Origin: Deltaproteobacteria bacterium
GTDB taxonomy: Bacteria > Desulfobacterota > Desulfobacteria > Desulfobacterales > ETH-SRB1
Reading direction: 5' to 3'
Assembly (NCBI GenBank): GCA_030627405.1
Contig: DAOUSD010000045.1
Span: 1-8,982, forward strand
DNA: 8,982 nucleotides
Numbering within the stretch: position 1 is the stretch's first letter; each line of letters opens with the position of its first letter. The translations under genes and the position numbers were made by a program. The notes below the pieces were generated by a model. That model did no database searches and was not told where the DNA came from. It saw only the letters and a program-made list of their open reading frames with translations. This document shows positions 6,887 through 8,982 of the stretch, piece after piece.

Positions 6887-7771
6887 CTAAGTAGTAAGCC
6901 ATGAATTTGAATAAAGAACCTTGCCCATGAGAACACGCGTTGTTTTATAATGCTCCAGCTCTTTTTGGTCTAAAGAAGCAGGGTCGGGTTTGTTTCCATC
7001 CATGATGTCATGTACCAATTTCACATGTTCGGGTCTTTCTCCCTTGGCAATGCTCAATAATTCCTTGTCATACCCGTCGACAATCGCAGAATAGAGACCA
7101 TATTTCATGAGCATCATCATATATGTACGGTTAAGGTATGGACGAAGATCTTCAGGAGCGCCATTGGAAATATTGGAAAGCCCTACAATGGATTTGGCTT
7201 CTGGTGCAATTTCCCCTAACATGCTCATGAATTCCAGACCGGACAGAACCTGGTTTGCATCAACACATATTGGGGTAGCAATAGGATCAATCCAGATATC
7301 TGATGTGGGAATACCTGCCTCATTTGCCTGATAGATAAAATCGACCGCCATGGCAGCCCGCTCATCTGCATCTCTGGGCATTCCTTCTTTGCCCCAAAGA
7401 AGTCCAATAACGTCCGCTTTATATTGAGTAACCATTGGGATACCCTTCTCCAACCTTTCAGGCTGTAATGAAACAGAATTCATCAACGGCTTTCCCTTTG
7501 TATTTGCCTTTAATCCAGCTTCCATGGCGACTAAATTTGTAGTATCAAGAGAAAGAGGAAGATCACTAACCTCTTGAACCGTTCTTACCAGCCAGTCCAT
7601 CATCTCATCACCGCCCTTGCGGGCCGGTCCTATATTCATATCAAGATAGTCAGCGCCATTTTCTGTTAGTACACGAGCCATATTCTGAATGGGCCCGGAA
7701 TTTCTCTCCTTCATTGCCGGCCCGATTGTTTTCGACATTATATTAATATTTTCCGCAACACAGATAACCAT
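6887..7771 (-). CDS. acsE: 5-methyltetrahydrofolate:corrinoid iron-sulfur protein methyltransferase AcsE
   Basis: This enzyme transfers the N5-methyl group of methyltetrahydrofolate to the cob(I)amide of the corrinoid iron-sulfur protein, the last step of the methyl branch. The 294-residue protein is a dihydropteroate-synthase-type TIM barrel. It opens with AENINIMSKTIGPA and shows pterin-site motifs in order: LDMNIGPA (D44, N46), SLDTTN (D76), MNSV (N98), IDPIATP (D162) and VGLSN (N200). These align with the pterin-contacting Asp and Asn residues known in the Moorella enzyme. It is about 30 residues longer than Moorella AcsE (262, from memory), mostly from residue 245 on. I chose the ATG at 7771 because GGAGG lies 6 nt upstream and the family homology begins there. 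The longer frame from 7864 would overlap acsC by 73 bp with unrelated sequence. Tight spacing (20 bp) after acsC indicates one operon and the expected partnership with AcsC. Confidence 0.95.
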   Translation of the reverse strand: MVICVAENINIMSKTIGPAMKERNSGPIQNMARVLTENGADYLDMNIGPARKGGDEMMDWLVRTVQEVSDLPLSLDTTNLVAMEAGLKANTKGKPLMNSVSLQPERLEKGIPMVTQYKADVIGLLWGKEGMPRDADERAAMAVDFIYQANEAGIPTSDIWIDPIATPICVDANQVLSGLEFMSMLGEIAPEAKSIVGLSNISNGAPEDLRPYLNRTYMMMLMKYGLYSAIVDGYDKELLSIAKGERPEHVKLVHDIMDGNKPDPASLDQKELEHYKTTRVLMGKVLYSNSWLTT

Positions 7772-7777
7772 AAAAAA

Positions 7778-7782
7778 CCTCC
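7778..7782 (-). promoter_or_regulatory. Ribosome binding site deciding the acsE start
   Basis: GGAGG on the minus strand, 6 nt of T before the ATG at 7771. It lies in the short gap after the acsC stop and supports the 294-residue AcsE start over the longer open frame. Confidence 0.8.
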
Positions 7783-7791
7783 GATTTTTTG

Positions 7792-8982
7792 CTAATTCGC
7801 ACTCCACTGCTTTAGATAAGCCGGCAGATGGCTTGCTTCTCTTGGCCCTATGAGTATTTCCCAATCAGGCAATTCTTCTTCCAGTTCTCCGCTTATGGTT
7901 GCAAGATAACCGGGAATAACCAGTTTGCGATGTTTAACTTTTTCTTCTATACCGGATTTTTTAACAAAAGTCGCAACGGTATCGGCTGCAAATTTACCTG
8001 CGGCCCAGGCAGTCAAGACTGAAAGCCCTTCAGTGTCTTTTATCAACAGATAGGACGGTACCCGGCTGGCATCTATCTCGCCGGAAACAATAAAATAGGT
8101 AAGAGAAAAATTCCCGGTAATAAGAACGGGTGAATTTTCATTTGTAGCGCCGAATTCATAGATCTTCTGATCCACAGCCATTGGACGTTGAGGATCTGTA
8201 AAAATATTCATGCTTGCAAGCAGAAGCGGAAATACGCTGTGCCCCTCTATTTTCGACATTACAATTACACTGCCATATTTTGCTGTCATCTGGCAGGCAA
8301 TCATAGTTTCCTTTAACAAGTTGTCGGTCATTTCGCAAGGAAATACAATTGTCGGAAATCCAAAGGGTTTAAATTTCTTTAACAAAGCGGATCTTCTTAT
8401 AATAATCTGATCCTCAAACGCCTTCTTGGCAGACCTCGCCCCTGAATCCAGAACTAAATCTTTTAGACCCATTGCTATTAATTTTTCAGAGATTTCCGAC
8501 AACTCTTCGAGGTTACCGCCCTTAACGGCTAACGGACAAGAAAGCTCTTTTGCAAGATTACCCATTGATTCAAAATTGTCCTTATTGGCAGCATAAAGCA
8601 ATGGTTTTCTGTTTGAACAGCTCCTGGCCACCTGAGATAGCGCGTCTGTATCTTCGTTCATTAATACCAGACCCGCATCAGTCTGGTTACAAACTTTCTC
8701 AACTAATGCCCCAAATTTGGAAGCATCTCCGGACTCTGCTTTGATTGCAACCAGCTCAGGCCTTAATACAACTCCTACTCGTTCATAGACAGAATCATTA
8801 AACTTTTTAAGCCTGGGTATAATTTCTGCTTCATCCATATTATCCGAAAGAAGAAGCGTAAATGCGGGTGGATTTTCAAAACGTTTCTCATGGCGAAATA
8901 ACACAGTTTCCCCGCCCAGCTTTACTGCACGATCGCCCGTACCTATAACCAGACTTCTTACAGGAGGCGCCGAGGCCTCCCC
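7792..8982 (-). CDS. acsC: Corrinoid iron-sulfur protein large (gamma) subunit AcsC, 5' end beyond window
   Basis: This is the large subunit of the corrinoid iron-sulfur protein, which carries the methyl group from methyltetrahydrofolate to acetyl-CoA synthase in the Wood-Ljungdahl pathway. The last 396 codons are visible; the frame stays open to the window edge. Recognisable blocks are GGETVLFRHEKRF near the edge, RKPLLYAA, CPLAVKGG, LVLDSGAR, TNENSPVLITGNFSLTYF with GEI after it, LLIKDTEGLSVLTAWAAGKF, and the C-terminal GPREAS. By recall of the roughly 446-residue Moorella protein, about 55-60 N-terminal residues are missing here. They would hold the 4Fe-4S cysteine motif, so that domain cannot be confirmed. 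A GTG at 8904 could be taken as a start, but conserved sequence (APPVRSLVIGTGDRAVKLGG) continues upstream of it, so it is internal. The stop lies 20 bp before the acsE start, so the two genes are probably co-transcribed. Confidence 0.95.
   Translation of the reverse strand, partial: GEASAPPVRSLVIGTGDRAVKLGGETVLFRHEKRFENPPAFTLLLSDNMDEAEIIPRLKKFNDSVYERVGVVLRPELVAIKAESGDASKFGALVEKVCNQTDAGLVLMNEDTDALSQVARSCSNRKPLLYAANKDNFESMGNLAKELSCPLAVKGGNLEELSEISEKLIAMGLKDLVLDSGARSAKKAFEDQIIIRRSALLKKFKPFGFPTIVFPCEMTDNLLKETMIACQMTAKYGSVIVMSKIEGHSVFPLLLASMNIFTDPQRPMAVDQKIYEFGATNENSPVLITGNFSLTYFIVSGEIDASRVPSYLLIKDTEGLSVLTAWAAGKFAADTVATFVKKSGIEEKVKHRKLVIPGYLATISGELEEELPDWEILIGPREASHLPAYLKQWSAN

Noticed and set aside
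6887..7864. Longer AcsE starting at 7864
   Set aside because: The extra 31 residues overlap acsC coding sequence, do not resemble the family, and the ATG at 7771 has a strong ribosome binding site.
7792..8904. AcsC starting at the GTG at 8904
   Set aside because: Conserved AcsC sequence continues upstream in the same frame to the window edge, so the gene is partial and not short.

Overview
The window looks like part of a strictly anaerobic, CO2-fixing or acetate-oxidising bacterium that uses the bacterial Wood-Ljungdahl pathway and makes selenoproteins. The style of the AcsC, AcsE and formate dehydrogenase proteins points to Desulfobacterota (Desulfobacterales-like sulfate reducers or syntrophs). 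This placement is inferred from protein resemblance recalled without a database search.

The right two thirds (2653-8982) is a minus-strand Wood-Ljungdahl block. In order of transcription it holds acsC (corrinoid iron-sulfur protein large subunit, cut by the window edge), acsE (methyltetrahydrofolate:corrinoid protein methyltransferase) and a very large formate dehydrogenase gene. The formate dehydrogenase looks like two genes because of a TGA at 4282-4284. That TGA is an in-frame selenocysteine codon followed by a textbook bacterial SECIS hairpin, so 2653-6762 is one 1369-residue protein. It joins a 2Fe-2S domain, a GltD/NfnB-like FAD/NAD(P) module, two ferredoxin clusters and a complete molybdenum/tungsten formate dehydrogenase. 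Formate dehydrogenase supplies or consumes formate at the start of the methyl branch. AcsE moves the finished methyl group to the cobalamin of the AcsC-containing corrinoid protein, which hands it to acetyl-CoA synthase (outside the window). A repeat-rich 124-bp spacer separates acsE from fdhA.

The left third (1-2652) is accessory. A plus-strand AAA_14/DUF4143 ATPase gene (1005-2396) is bracketed by two direct copies of the fdhA 3' end: a 774-915 remnant and the real end at 2627-2764, about 93% identical. Left of the remnant lie a complete HigA-type antitoxin (414-704), the last 15 codons of a HigB toxin (704-751), a fragment of an endonuclease/exonuclease/phosphatase-family gene (about 255-413) and a C-terminal winged-helix fragment of a Fic/RecG-like protein (151-258). 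This is a graveyard of minus-strand gene pieces with one intact ATPase set into it. The left edge (1-150) has only a palindrome and homopolymer runs.

The most notable items are the fused selenocysteine formate dehydrogenase and the fdhA-end direct repeats around the ATPase gene.
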